Source: Fibrobacterota bacterium (GTDB lineage Bacteria > Fibrobacterota > Fibrobacteria > UBA11236). Taken from it: DNA of 64,000 bases. The DNA lies in assembly GCA_019509785.1 (NCBI GenBank), contig JAEKLQ010000022.1, positions 186,001-250,000 on the forward strand, in the 5' to 3' direction. Of the stretch, positions 7,867 through 17,369 are shown one piece after another (positions within the stretch are counted from its first letter, which is position 1; every line of letters begins with the position of its first letter). The notes beneath the pieces were generated by a model. It did no database searches. It saw only the letters and a list, made by a program, of their open reading frames with translations, and had not been told where the DNA came from. The position numbers were made by a program, and so were the translations under genes.

Positions 7867-8678
7867 CGCTGGTGGAGCGCCATCACGAAGGCCAGCCGGC
7901 GGCCCTGATTGGCGACCTGCGCGGCCCGCGCCGCGCCATAGACGTTGGAAGCATGCAAGACGCCCCCGATGGCGGCGAAGGTCCAGGCCCGGGCGGGCGA
8001 ATCCAGCGCCGCGTAGGTCGCGGCCAATCCGTAACAGACCGATACCATGGAGAAGGCGAACCAACCGTCGCCGGAGCGGCCGGCGTAGGCATAGCCGGCG
8101 CCGGGGAAGAGCGAAAGCCAGGCGGCCGCAGCCGGGCTGGCGAATCCCCGATCCAAGATGCAGCGGGCATCCTTACCGTCGGCGCAGGCGCCCTGGGAAG
8201 GCTCCGGCCAGGCCGAGCGAGCGGAGCCCGCATCCCCTTTCAAGAAGGCCGCGGCGGCCGCGATCTCGGCGGCTTCCGGGCCCGGCAGCCCGCGGCTGCG
8301 GGCGATGGCGGCGGCCGAATCGGGATTGCGGGCATCGCCATGATCCAATAACCAGGATTCATAGTAATAATGCCGGAAGCGCGCGTCTGGTTCGCCTAGG
8401 TCCGGCTCCAGGAGCGCGCGCACGCGGGGGAAGGCCCCCAACTGGTAAAGCGCTTTGGCCAATTCGAGATCGCGTTGCGGGTCGCGGCAAGCCGTATCCT
8501 GGAGGCGATCGAGGGTGCCCTGGTAGGCGACCAGGGAGAATTCGCGTTCCCGGTTGAGTCCGCGGAGGAATTCGGCTTCGCGGGCATCCGGGCAGGCCTG
8601 CGCGCGCGCGGCCACCGCGCCCGTTAAGGATAGGCTGGCTAATGCGGCCGTAACGAGGCGGTTAACGAACCGGATCAA
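7854..8678 (-). CDS. Exported protein with TPR-like part and DUF5683-like membrane module
   Basis: 274 residues with a signal peptide (cleavage near AVAARAQA). The region up to about residue 165 is helical and alanine-rich and looks TPR-like (ELAKALYQLGAFPRVRALLEPDL). From about 185 there is a PGAGYAYAGR motif and two or three hydrophobic segments. It overlaps the yidD gene by 17 bp and the next gene by 13 bp, indicating a three-gene operon. No function is recognised; proteins of this shape are often associated with the envelope. Confidence 0.65.
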   Translation of the reverse strand: MIRFVNRLVTAALASLSLTGAVAARAQACPDAREAEFLRGLNREREFSLVAYQGTLDRLQDTACRDPQRDLELAKALYQLGAFPRVRALLEPDLGEPDARFRHYYYESWLLDHGDARNPDSAAAIARSRGLPGPEAAEIAAAAAFLKGDAGSARSAWPEPSQGACADGKDARCILDRGFASPAAAAWLSLFPGAGYAYAGRSGDGWFAFSMVSVCYGLAATYAALDSPARAWTFAAIGGVLHASNVYGAARAAQVANQGRRLAFVMALHQRWFP

Positions 8679-9036
8679 GATAATGCCCGTCGGGACCGAT
8701 GCGCGGATAAATGGAGCGATCGTACGGATTGCAACGGAGGAGCCGATCGCCCGTCATCAGGATGCCTTCGGCGACTCCGTGTTTACGCAATGCCTCGAGG
8801 GCGAAGCCGGCGCAGGTGGGAGTGAAAGAGCAAGTGGGCCCGTCGGCGGGGGAGACGCCGTTCCGATAACCCCATAAAAGCAGATCGAAAAAAGCCTTCA
8901 AAACCCCCGGGCCCGATGCGACGGCGGCCTTCTCGTTGGCGAGATAAGCCTGCGAAATCGGCTCCGGGGAATCGGCGCGGGCCGCGGCGGCGAAGGCCAG
9001 GACGGCGGACAGGACGAGGCTACGCAGCGGTCTCAT
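8662..9036 (-). CDS. yidD: YidD-family membrane protein insertion efficiency factor
   Basis: 124 residues. The core matches YidD: CSFTPTCAGFALEALRKHG followed by RLLRCNPY and a C-terminal YLDPV. YidD proteins are thought to assist YidC-dependent membrane protein insertion. This copy has an added signal-peptide-like N-terminus (cleavage near AARA) and is not in the usual rnpA-yidC neighbourhood. It heads an operon with two exported proteins that carry DUF5683-like modules. It may therefore serve a different, envelope-facing role; that is inference. Confidence 0.8.
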   Translation of the reverse strand: MRPLRSLVLSAVLAFAAAARADSPEPISQAYLANEKAAVASGPGVLKAFFDLLLWGYRNGVSPADGPTCSFTPTCAGFALEALRKHGVAEGILMTGDRLLRCNPYDRSIYPRIGPDGHYLDPVR

Positions 9037-9131
9037 GGATAGGTTGGGCCGGGAAGCAGGCGGGTCCGGGAGCGAGGCGACGCGGGGGCGGCCGGCCTCC
9101 GCGTCTTTTCGCTACGGATCATTGGCCCGGA

Positions 9132-9995
9132 TCATTGCGCCCGGGAATCGGATGGTACTTGGACCGCGGCGGAAGCCCCGGCGGCGTCCGCGGGCAGCCT
9201 CTGCAAGAACGCCGTGATCAATTCCTTTAGCCTTTGCGCCATGTCCCCCGAATAAGTGGAAATGGAACCCGACTGCGGGCTTTGGAAAATGCAAAAGCCG
9301 CCAGAGCTCGAGATGCTGCCGGAAGCGTAGGCGATTTCGCCGGTCTCGGCGGACCAGATCCCGAAGCGCGCATCGGCCGTATAAGAGGTGCTGGTGCCCC
9401 CGCCTCCGCCCATCATCATGCCCCCGCCGCCGCCAGGCATGGGACCCATCATCATGCCGCCCCCGTTGCTGTGGGTCTCTCCGGTCATTTTCGGCGTCAC
9501 CAGGGCGATGATGAAGTCGACGGAATCGGCCGCCCTTATCTTGCTACCCCACGTCTGCATTTCCGGGTCGCGCTGGGCGGCCTTGTAAATGAGCGGCTTT
9601 TCCTGCCCGCCTTGCACTTCGTATTGTTCCACCCCCATCTTGACGATGTCGGTTTCGGCGCGGGAGAAAAAGCTTTCCGACTTGATGCCGAGCTCATCCA
9701 ATTGCGTCAGCGGGATGGAGATGAATTTCTGCTTGGGAAAAGAGGTGCCCAGGGATTTCACGAGTTCCCGCTCCCATTCCATGCGGTATTTTTCGGCGTC
9801 CGCATCGTTCGAGCCCCCGCCGAAGCAGGAAGACGGCGGGTTATACTCCATGGTGGGCATGGCCACCACGCCGAACCTCACCTTGTCGAGCTTACTGTCC
9901 TTATAGGTTTCGCTCATGTGGTGGGTATAGGTTTGCGAGCATCCGCCCATGCCGAAAGCGGCGGCGGCGAGTGCGATACGGATAACGAACCTCAT
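9132..9995 (-). CDS. Lipoprotein with Gly/Met-rich loop, unknown function
   Basis: 287 residues from ATG 9995, giving a signal peptide with lipobox GMGGC. The upstream in-frame extension has no signal features. The middle contains an unusual low-complexity loop of glycine and methionine with two MMMG clusters, then a strand-rich part (ARFGIWSAETGEIAYASGSI). The pattern of a short enzyme-like core with 'status' strands resembles curli/CsgG-type lipoproteins only loosely, and I do not assign a family. The Met clusters could bind soft metals, but this is speculative. Confidence 0.6.
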   Translation of the reverse strand: MRFVIRIALAAAAFGMGGCSQTYTHHMSETYKDSKLDKVRFGVVAMPTMEYNPPSSCFGGGSNDADAEKYRMEWERELVKSLGTSFPKQKFISIPLTQLDELGIKSESFFSRAETDIVKMGVEQYEVQGGQEKPLIYKAAQRDPEMQTWGSKIRAADSVDFIIALVTPKMTGETHSNGGGMMMGPMPGGGGGMMMGGGGGTSTSYTADARFGIWSAETGEIAYASGSISSSGGFCIFQSPQSGSISTYSGDMAQRLKELITAFLQRLPADAAGASAAVQVPSDSRAQ

Positions 9996-10186
9996 GCATC
10001 CTTTCCACTCGCGGCGAAAAAATCCCGGACGAACGGCTACAGGGATCTTCCTGTTCCGCCAAGGCGAACTTTGCGCGAGATGTCGAAAAATGTCCCGAAG
10101 ACTGGCGCGAAAAAATGACCAAGGAATATTTACATTTCGGTCCCCGATTTTCACAGGTACAACACTCTCACTTAGGAGACCTAGCG

Positions 10187-11434
10187 ATGCGAAGGTCATC
10201 GTCCGCCGCTCTATTAATGTATTGCTTGATTACCATTATTTGGGTTTTATCAGGTAAGGCCCGGGCCGAACCGTATTTCCGTGCCTCGCAAGCGCTTCCG
10301 CCGAGCCATAATGTCGACGTCCTGGTTTGGTTGTTCGATTCGACCGCGACGGATTCGCTCTGGGATTGCGCCCGCGCCGATTCCTCCGCCATCAAACCCG
10401 CGAACTGCAGCGTGCGGGCTTATTCGCATCCGAATACCCGGCCGGATAAATACCTCTATGGGGCCTTCCTGAACCTGGGCCCGCATTCCGACCGGGCCGA
10501 TCTGGGGGCGCAGGACGAGGACGATCAGGATGCGTTCGCAGCCTGGAAGCGCCCCCTGCTGGCCATGAAGATGCGCCACGATTCCTGCCAATACCTCGTG
10601 GTCCAACGCGATCAATTGGCTCCCCTGGCGGGCGGCAATGTCCCTTGCTCCGACTTGTCGCAGGGGCTCAAAGGCGTGGCCGCCGATCTGCAAGGACGCG
10701 ATCATTTCATCGCCCGTCCCGATGGCGAAGGCGCCCCCAAGAAGATCCGGCGTGATGGGGCCTTGATCCATGCCGCGCCGCATACCCTGGATTTCGGCTT
10801 CGATGCCGCCGTGTGCGCCGCTTTGCCTCTCAACGACGATCAGCAAGCCGATCAGAACGACCCGTTCTCGCAGCCGAGCCAGTCTTTCGATTTCGAGGAT
10901 TACGCGGACACCAAATCGCCGCCGATCGGGTTCCGCGCGACCCTTCTCTACCGCGATATCGTCGGGCTCCGCCTCGGATACGCCTACACCACTTACGATG
11001 CGAGCAGCGACATCAAGAACAGCCTGGCCGAGTCCATCGCGCAAGCCCAACCGGGCGCCGTATTGAGCGATTGGAATATCAGCCGCAAGGACTGGACCTT
11101 GGAATTCATCCTGGGCTTTCCCACCGTGGGCAACACCGCGGAGTTGCCCGTTTACGGGATGCTCGGGTTCGGGAAGAGCTACTTCAACGAGACCGCGGTC
11201 GTGAACGGCAAGAGTTACCCCCATCAGGGCATTCTGGCCGACGAAAGTTCCGTCATACTCGGAGGCGGGGGCCAGATACGCTTGCCTTACTTCTATATCG
11301 GGTTGGAAATGAACGCCTACATTAAGGACTTCAAGTTCCGGCACAGCACCCAGCAGCCGGACGGGAGCGGCAGCGAAATCCAATTCCGCCTATACGCCGG
11401 ATCGTATTACCGCATCCGTTATAGCGAGGACTAA
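10187..11434 (+). CDS. Secreted or outer-membrane protein, unknown function
   Basis: 415 residues from ATG 10187, preceded by AGGAG at 8 bp and starting with a good signal peptide (cleavage after ARA). The N-terminal half is soluble-looking, with paired cysteines. The C-terminal half has beta-barrel-like alternation (GFRATLLYRDIVGLRLGYAY; GSYYRIRYSED at the end). It is probably an outer-membrane barrel with a periplasmic or surface N-terminal domain. An ATG at 10115 is in frame but gives no signal at the N-terminus. No family recognised. Confidence 0.65.
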   Translation: MRRSSSAALLMYCLITIIWVLSGKARAEPYFRASQALPPSHNVDVLVWLFDSTATDSLWDCARADSSAIKPANCSVRAYSHPNTRPDKYLYGAFLNLGPHSDRADLGAQDEDDQDAFAAWKRPLLAMKMRHDSCQYLVVQRDQLAPLAGGNVPCSDLSQGLKGVAADLQGRDHFIARPDGEGAPKKIRRDGALIHAAPHTLDFGFDAAVCAALPLNDDQQADQNDPFSQPSQSFDFEDYADTKSPPIGFRATLLYRDIVGLRLGYAYTTYDASSDIKNSLAESIAQAQPGAVLSDWNISRKDWTLEFILGFPTVGNTAELPVYGMLGFGKSYFNETAVVNGKSYPHQGILADESSVILGGGGQIRLPYFYIGLEMNAYIKDFKFRHSTQQPDGSGSEIQFRLYAGSYYRIRYSED

Positions 11435-11448
11435 GGACCCGTTCGCTC

Positions 11449-11469
11449 CGGTCCACGCTTCGTGGACCG
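11449..11469. terminator. Hairpin between convergent genes
   Basis: A 9-bp perfect stem CGGTCCACG/CGTGGACCG with a 3-base loop lies between two convergent genes ending at 11434 and 11498. There is no strong T tract, so it may be a bidirectional or factor-assisted terminator. Confidence 0.45.
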
Positions 11470-11497
11470 AGGGGCTCGCTTCTTCGCCCCCCTTATG

Positions 11498-12301
11498 TTA
11501 GGGACTCTTGACGGAAGGCGCGACCTTCCCATGAACCGCATTGCAACGCGCGCTCACGGTGATCGGTTCGGATGCGGGCGCGGCCAATCGCGTGCGCAAG
11601 CGTTCCCGGAGCGCGGCGGTTTCCGCCGCGGACATGGCCGCCAACGTAGGCCCCACGCTGGGCCCTCCGAGGATGGTGGCCCAGTAATCTTCGAAGCCGG
11701 AGTAGGTCCTCTTCACCTCGAACGTGCGCGTTGCGATGGATTCCAGGCCCGCCCGGGTCCAGAGATCGCGTAAGGTTTCCAAGCGGGAGGCCTCCGGAAA
11801 GGGCGTCTTCGGCGCTTCATGGCCCAAGGCTTTCAACTCTTCCATCAGCATCGCGTACGGGAACCCGCCTCCGGTCATGTCCCAGGCGTAGGCGGATACG
11901 ATTCCTCCCGCCACGACGACGCGCGCCATTTCGGCCACGCCCTTCGCGGGATCGGGCACGAAGAAGATCACCAGGGGCATCACCGCCGCATCGAAGGCGT
12001 CATCGGGATAGGGCAGGGACATCGCGTCGGCCTTTCGGAAGACCGCGGTACGTAGGGCGTTGCGCGAGCGGGCGAATTCCAATTGCGGCTCGGACGGATC
12101 GATCCCGTGGAGGGAAGCCGGGGCGCAGGATTCGGCGAGCCTTTCGGTGAAGGCCCCGTTGCCGCAGCCCACGTCCAACCAGCGCAGGCCGGACCTTGGT
12201 TTCAGCCAATCCAGGAACGCGTCCCCCACCATGCGGCTCCAGAGGCCCATGTACCTTTCGTACGCGGCCCCGTCCGTGAATTTGATCTCGTTGGTACCCA
12301 T
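11498..12301 (-). CDS. Class I SAM-dependent methyltransferase
   Basis: 267 residues. The SAM-binding motif I is LDVGCGNGAFTERL (residues 42-55), the acidic end of strand 2 is GIDPSE, and the post-I motif is DAMSLPYPDDAFDAAVMPLV. This is the UbiE/Methyltransf_11 type that methylates small molecules. The substrate is unknown. It stands alone, convergent to the 10187 gene and divergent from the RND efflux genes. Confidence 0.88.
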   Translation of the reverse strand: MGTNEIKFTDGAAYERYMGLWSRMVGDAFLDWLKPRSGLRWLDVGCGNGAFTERLAESCAPASLHGIDPSEPQLEFARSRNALRTAVFRKADAMSLPYPDDAFDAAVMPLVIFFVPDPAKGVAEMARVVVAGGIVSAYAWDMTGGGFPYAMLMEELKALGHEAPKTPFPEASRLETLRDLWTRAGLESIATRTFEVKRTYSGFEDYWATILGGPSVGPTLAAMSAAETAALRERLRTRLAAPASEPITVSARCNAVHGKVAPSVKSP

Positions 12302-12437
12302 GCGCGATGCCTCCCGAATGCTTGCAAGTTAGCATCCGGATGCGGAGAAACGATTTTATTCCCATGCGTTATCGCAAATGCGATTTTATCCCCGTCGGGC
12401 CGCGCTCCGGGTGGGGTCGCGCGGCAAGGAGCCCAGC

Positions 12438-13610
12438 TTGGCGTACTCCCGCAGGCGCATCCTCTGGATCGGCATCGGATTGGCAGCCCTCGTATTGCTC
12501 GCGATCCCCAAGGTCATCCAAGGCATCCATGGTAAGCCGGTGAAAACCGGCCAAGGCCCGCGCGGCGGCTCCGGAACCGGCGGGGGAGGATCCGGAGCGG
12601 GAACGGGCGCCGCCGCCGGGGGAATGCGGGGCGGTTCGGGAGGATCAAGGGACGGGGGGCCAGGCGGTTCCGCGGTGCAGGTGACCGCCCACGTGGTGCG
12701 GCCCCAGAAGCTGGAGCGGACCGTGGTCAGCACCGGAAGCCTGCGGGCCGGGGACGCGGTGCAACTCAAGAGCGAGACCTCCGGGCGCATCGTGCAATTG
12801 CCTTTCAAGGAAGGCGCGCGCGTGGCCAAGGGCAAGCTGCTGGTGAAAATCAACGACGCGGATTTACGGGCGCAATTGCTGAAAGCCAGGGCTGCCTTGG
12901 GAATGGCCCAGGTCAATGAGCAGCGGGAGCGCCAGTTGTTCCAGCGCGAGTTCGTGAGCCGGCAGGAGTATGATCAGGCCCGCGAGGCATCCGCCTCCGC
13001 GAAAGGCGACATAGAGCTCATCGAAGCGCAGATCGCCAAGACGGAAATCCGCGCCCCCTTCGACGGCGTGGTGGGCTTGAGCCAGGTGAGCGTCGGGACC
13101 TTGGTTTCCGCGGGGGCGCCCATCGCCAATTTCGTCAGCGATGCGCCCCTCAAGGTGGACTTCGCCGTTCCCGAGCAGTATTACGATTCCGTGGGGCCGG
13201 GGACGAAGGTGAGCTTCACCCTGCAAGGCAACCCCAAGGTCTATGCGGCCAAGGTCTACGCCGTGGATCCGGTGGTGGACCAGGCGACCCGCACGGTGAA
13301 CGTGCGGGCCTTATGCGACGGCCTGGACAGCGCATTGGCGCCGGGGACCTTCGCGCGCCTGAGCCTGGTGGTGCAGGAAAAGCCGCAGGCCCTGGCGGTG
13401 CCGAGCCAGGCGGTGGTGCCCAGCGGGAACGGCGAGCAGGTATACGTGTTGCGAGAGGGAAAGACGGCCGCCCAGCCGGTGCGGACCGGGCTGCGCACCT
13501 CGGCCGTTGTGGAAGTGGTGTCGGGCCTGAATCCCGGGGACACGGTCATCACTTCGGGCGTGTCCGTAGTGCGCCCGGGATCGCCGGTGCAGATCAAAAG
13601 CCTGGATTGA
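12438..13610 (+). CDS. RND efflux periplasmic adaptor (membrane fusion protein)
   Basis: About 390 residues. I chose TTG at 12438 because it follows AAGGAG at 6 bp and puts the membrane helix (RRRILWIGIGLAALVLL) at the very N-terminus; an ATG at 12378 is in frame but has no clear ribosome site. After the helix comes a glycine/serine-rich linker of about 40 residues, then lipoyl, coiled-coil hairpin and beta-barrel domains of the HlyD/AcrA family (SGRIVQLPFKEGARVAKGKLL; IRAPFDGVVGLSQVSVG). It bridges the RND pump to an outer-membrane channel. The pump gene follows after 10 bp. No TolC-type gene is nearby. Confidence 0.93.
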   Translation: MAYSRRRILWIGIGLAALVLLAIPKVIQGIHGKPVKTGQGPRGGSGTGGGGSGAGTGAAAGGMRGGSGGSRDGGPGGSAVQVTAHVVRPQKLERTVVSTGSLRAGDAVQLKSETSGRIVQLPFKEGARVAKGKLLVKINDADLRAQLLKARAALGMAQVNEQRERQLFQREFVSRQEYDQAREASASAKGDIELIEAQIAKTEIRAPFDGVVGLSQVSVGTLVSAGAPIANFVSDAPLKVDFAVPEQYYDSVGPGTKVSFTLQGNPKVYAAKVYAVDPVVDQATRTVNVRALCDGLDSALAPGTFARLSLVVQEKPQALAVPSQAVVPSGNGEQVYVLREGKTAAQPVRTGLRTSAVVEVVSGLNPGDTVITSGVSVVRPGSPVQIKSLD

Positions 13611-13620
13611 AGGGGCCGGA

Positions 13621-16600
13621 GTGAAATTCTCTTCCCTCTTCATCCGTCGCCCGGTGCTGGGCATCGTACTCAATCTCGTCATCGCCTTGCTGGGCCTGGT
13701 CTCCTTCAAATTCCTGGGGGTACGGGATTACCCTTCCGTGGATCCGCCGGTCATCACGGTCTCCACGACCTACACCGGCGCGGCGCCGGAGGTGATCGAG
13801 GCCCAGATCACCGAACCCCTGGAAAGCTCCATCAACGGCATCGCCGGCATCCGCACCCTCACTTCGTCCAGCTCCCAGGGCACCAGCGCCATTACGGTGG
13901 AATTCAACCTGGGAGCGGACCTGGAGGCCGCCGCCAACGACGTGCGGGACCGCGTCTCCCGCGCGGCGCGACAGCTGCCCACCGATCTCACCACTCCGCC
14001 CGCCATTACCAAGGCGGACGTGAACGCCTCGCCCATCCTGATCGTGACCGTGCAAAGCGACGCCCGCAGCCCCATCGATCTCAGCCAATACGCGTCCGAC
14101 GTGTTGACCGAGCGCGTGCAGACCATTCCCGGCGTGAGCGAGGTGCGCATCTTCGGGGAAAAGCGCTACGCCATCCGCCTGAACATGTCCGCGGGCCTGA
14201 TGGCCGCCAGAGGCGTGATCCCGGAAGACGTGCAGGCGGCCCTGAACCGGGAAAACGTGGAGCTTCCGGCGGGATACCTGGAGGGCAAGCGCACGGAGCT
14301 GACGGTGCGCTCCTTGAGCCGCCTCCAGGATCCGAAGGACTTCGAGGACCTGATCGTGAAGAGCGATAGCGGAAGGGTAGTGCGCTTTAGCGACATCGGG
14401 CGGGTGGAAGCAGGGGCGGAGAACGAGCGCACCATCATGAAGCTGAACGGGGTGGAAATGATCGGCGTGGCGGTGATCCCGCAGCCCGGGACGAACTATA
14501 TCGCCATCGCCGACGAGTTCTACAAGCGCCTCGATCAAGTCGTGGCGGAAGCGCCAAAGGATATCAAGATCCAGACCTTCCTGGACTATACGGCGAACGT
14601 CCGGCAATCGATCAAGGAGGTGCTGGAAACCCTCGCCGCCGCCTTCGCCCTGGTCGTGCTGGTCATCTTCGTATTCCTGCGGGACGGGCGCGCGACGCTC
14701 ATCCCGGTCATCGCCCTGCCCATCTCCCTTCTGGGCGCTTTCTTCCTGATGCTGGCCAGCGGCTTCTCCATCAACATCCTTTCCCTCCTGGCCATCGTGC
14801 TGGCCACCGGCCTGGTGGTGGACGATGCCATCGTGGTCCTGGAAAACATCTACCGGAAAATCGAGGATGGGGAAGACCCGGTGGCGGCCGGGCATCGGGG
14901 TTCGGCGGAAATCTTCTTCGCGGTCCTGTCCACCACCCTCACCTTGGCCGCCGTGTTCCTGCCCATCGTATTCCTCCAGGGCATCGTAGGCCGGCTCTTT
15001 CGGGAGTTCGGCGTGGTGGTGGCGGGCGCGGTGCTCATCTCCGCCTTCGTCTCCCTGACCATCACCCCCATGCTCTGCACGCGCTTCCTGAAACGGCGCG
15101 AACGCAAGCCGAGTTCCTTCTACGTCCGTAGCGAAGCCTTTTTCGAACGGCTCATCCATGGCTACCGCGGCCTCTTGGAGGGCTTTCTCGAACGGCGCTG
15201 GCTCAGCTTCGCCATCATGGGCCTTGCCGTGATCCTCATCTTCATCTTCTACCGGCAACTTCCCCGGGAACTGGCCCCCACCGAGGATCGTTCCCGCTTG
15301 AGCGTCAACGTCCGTGCCCCCGAGGGTACCTCCTACACGGCCATGGTCGATTACATGGACGCGCTGACAGGCCTGATCAAGAAGGCCGTTCCGGAGGAAA
15401 AGGGAGTGCAGATCCAAGTGGCCCCCAGCTTCGGCGGGACGGGGGCGGTGAATACCGGATCGGGCCGCATCATCCTGAAGGATCCCGGCCATCGCAAGCG
15501 CACCCAAACCGAAATCTCCGACGACCTCACCCGGGCCGTGAGGCAATTGAGCGCGGCCCGTACCATCGTTTCCGAAGAACAGACCGTCAGCACCAGCCGC
15601 CGCGGGGGCCTGCCTTTGCAGTTCGTGATCCAGGCGCCGGATCTGGATCGCCTCGCGGCCAAGCTCCCCGATTTCCTCCAGGCGGTGAACCGCGATCCCG
15701 CCTTCTCCGTGTCCGACGTGGATTTGAAGTTCAACAGCCCGGAGGTGCAGTTGCAGATCGACCGCGCCAAGGCCCAGGATCTGGGCGTCTCCCCGCTCGA
15801 CATCGATCAGGCCTTGCAATTGGGGCTCAGCGGCGCGCGCTTCGGGTATATCGTGCGCGGAGGCAAGCAGTACCAGATCATCGGGCAATTGGAACTGGAG
15901 GACCGCGACGATCCCTTGGTATTACGTTCCCTTTACGTGCGCGGGTCGGGGGGCCGGCTGGTGCAATTGGACAACGTGCTGCGCCTCCAGGAGGGCAGCA
16001 GCACGCCCACCCGCTTCCGCTACAACCGCTTCGCTTCCGCCACCGTAAGCGCGGGCCTATCCCCCGGCGTCACCTTGGGGGCCGGCATCCAGGAGATGGG
16101 CAAGATCGCCCGCGAGGTACTCGGCCCATCCTTCTCCACCGCCCTTACCGGCCCCGCCCGGGATTATTCGGAAAGCTCCTCTAGCCTCGCCTTCGCCTTC
16201 CTCTTCGCCCTGGCCCTCATCTACCTCGTCCTGGCCGCGCAATTCGAGAGCTTCAAGGACCCGCTGATCATCATGTTCACCGTGCCTTTGGCCCTGGCCG
16301 GCGCGTTCCTCTCCTTGTGGTATTTCGATCAATCGCTCAACATCTTCGGGGAGATCGGCATCATCATGCTGATCGGCCTGGTGACCAAGAACGGCATCCT
16401 GATCGTAGAGTTCGGTAATCAGCGCAAGGAGCACGGCCTCCCGGTCCGGGAAGCCATCATCGAATCGGCCACGGCGCGTTTCCGCCCCATCGTGATGACC
16501 AGCCTCACCGCCATCCTGGGTAGTTTGCCCATCGCGTTGGCCCTGGGCGCCGGGGCCAAGAGCCGGGTATCCATGGGCATCGTGGTCATCGGAGGCTTGC

Positions 16601-16698
16601 TGTTCAGCCTGGCGTTAACGCTATTCGTAGTGCCGGCGTTCTATACCTACCTGTCTTCTCCTGTCACCACTTCCAATGGTGATAAGCCGGCGCCTTAG
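13621..16698 (+). CDS. RND-family multidrug efflux pump (AcrB/MexB type)
   Basis: Inner-membrane proton-driven exporter of 1025 residues, full length for the HAE1 family, starting at GTG. The proton-relay acidic pair in helix 4 is Asp401-Asp402 (GLVVDDAIVVLENIYR). Twelve membrane segments and two large periplasmic loops are evident, beginning with the usual RRPVLGIVLNL. It forms an operon with the adaptor 10 bp upstream. An outer-membrane partner must be encoded elsewhere. Substrates cannot be inferred from sequence. Confidence 0.95.
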   Translation: MKFSSLFIRRPVLGIVLNLVIALLGLVSFKFLGVRDYPSVDPPVITVSTTYTGAAPEVIEAQITEPLESSINGIAGIRTLTSSSSQGTSAITVEFNLGADLEAAANDVRDRVSRAARQLPTDLTTPPAITKADVNASPILIVTVQSDARSPIDLSQYASDVLTERVQTIPGVSEVRIFGEKRYAIRLNMSAGLMAARGVIPEDVQAALNRENVELPAGYLEGKRTELTVRSLSRLQDPKDFEDLIVKSDSGRVVRFSDIGRVEAGAENERTIMKLNGVEMIGVAVIPQPGTNYIAIADEFYKRLDQVVAEAPKDIKIQTFLDYTANVRQSIKEVLETLAAAFALVVLVIFVFLRDGRATLIPVIALPISLLGAFFLMLASGFSINILSLLAIVLATGLVVDDAIVVLENIYRKIEDGEDPVAAGHRGSAEIFFAVLSTTLTLAAVFLPIVFLQGIVGRLFREFGVVVAGAVLISAFVSLTITPMLCTRFLKRRERKPSSFYVRSEAFFERLIHGYRGLLEGFLERRWLSFAIMGLAVILIFIFYRQLPRELAPTEDRSRLSVNVRAPEGTSYTAMVDYMDALTGLIKKAVPEEKGVQIQVAPSFGGTGAVNTGSGRIILKDPGHRKRTQTEISDDLTRAVRQLSAARTIVSEEQTVSTSRRGGLPLQFVIQAPDLDRLAAKLPDFLQAVNRDPAFSVSDVDLKFNSPEVQLQIDRAKAQDLGVSPLDIDQALQLGLSGARFGYIVRGGKQYQIIGQLELEDRDDPLVLRSLYVRGSGGRLVQLDNVLRLQEGSSTPTRFRYNRFASATVSAGLSPGVTLGAGIQEMGKIAREVLGPSFSTALTGPARDYSESSSSLAFAFLFALALIYLVLAAQFESFKDPLIIMFTVPLALAGAFLSLWYFDQSLNIFGEIGIIMLIGLVTKNGILIVEFGNQRKEHGLPVREAIIESATARFRPIVMTSLTAILGSLPIALALGAGAKSRVSMGIVVIGGLLFSLALTLFVVPAFYTYLSSPVTTSNGDKPAP

Positions 16699-16730
16699 GC
16701 GATCCCACCGGCCCGGCTCCGGGAAAGGCT

Positions 16731-17102
16731 TTGAAGAAAGTCACCCAATATGACCGCATCTACGGAAGTACGGGATTACCCGATCCCGTGAACGACGTCA
16801 TTTGGACGTATTACTTTACCAAAGCGGGAAAATTCGATTTCGCCTTTCTCCCGCCCGTCGACACCGTGCGGAATGACTCGGCCTACTTTTTGGCCACGCG
16901 GGGCGACACGATTTTCGATCCGGGACTTGGCCCTTATCCTGCCTACAAGGAATACATGGCTAATAAAAAATTCGATCCTTTCGGGCATCTGATCTCTTAT
17001 ACGCTGGGATTCCAAGATGCAACCGAATTGGATTCCGCTTACAACTATTGGTTCCTGAATGAATATTGGGACGGGCAGGTGACCGGGGGATTGCCGAAAT
17101 GA
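16731..17102 (+). CDS. Hypothetical protein, possible gene remnant
   Basis: 123 residues from a TTG start that has a poorly spaced GGGAAAGG before it. The frame is open further upstream into the RND gene end, so the true 5' end is unclear. Base composition is visibly lower in GC than the neighbours. The product is rich in aromatic residues (NYWFLNEYWDG) and lacks a signal peptide as called. It might be the C-terminal remnant of a larger exported protein. No family recognised. Confidence 0.35.
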   Translation: MKKVTQYDRIYGSTGLPDPVNDVIWTYYFTKAGKFDFAFLPPVDTVRNDSAYFLATRGDTIFDPGLGPYPAYKEYMANKKFDPFGHLISYTLGFQDATELDSAYNYWFLNEYWDGQVTGGLPK

Positions 17103-17149
17103 ATGCCGAGAAGAAGACCGCGATCACCGGCCAATAAACCGCCGATAAA

Positions 17150-17362
17150 TCAGCGGCTCTTAAGCACGAAGGGAATGGCGATGAGCAAGCCTCCGACCAG
17201 GAGGATGAACGCCATCCGATCCACGAAGTAAGGGAAGATCCCCAGCCCCATGCCGCAGCATAGCGCGATCATGTTCCCGGCCTTCCGGCCGTACATGAAA
17301 TATCCCGTTCCGACCATGCCGAAGAGGAACTCGATGAAGAGCTTGAGCGGATCCATTCCCAT
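17150..17362 (-). CDS. Small two-helix inner-membrane protein
   Basis: About 70 residues starting MGMDPLKLF; ATG 17356 is an alternative start. It has three hydrophobic stretches: FIEFLFGMVGTGYFMYGRK, ALCCGMGLGIFPYFV and ILLVGGLLIAIPFVL. The pattern GTGYFMYGRKAG...MGLGIFPYFV matches a widespread uncharacterised family of roughly 70-residue membrane proteins, sometimes labelled amino-acid transport protein without proof. It lies just after the esterase gene on the same strand. Confidence 0.65.
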   Translation of the reverse strand: MGMDPLKLFIEFLFGMVGTGYFMYGRKAGNMIALCCGMGLGIFPYFVDRMAFILLVGGLLIAIPFVLKSR

Positions 17363-17369
17363 GGATCCA

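Noticed and set aside
13594-15888. 764-codon minus-strand frame rich in His, Asp and Gly
   Set aside because: It is antisense to the well-supported RND pump and its composition mirrors that gene's codons.
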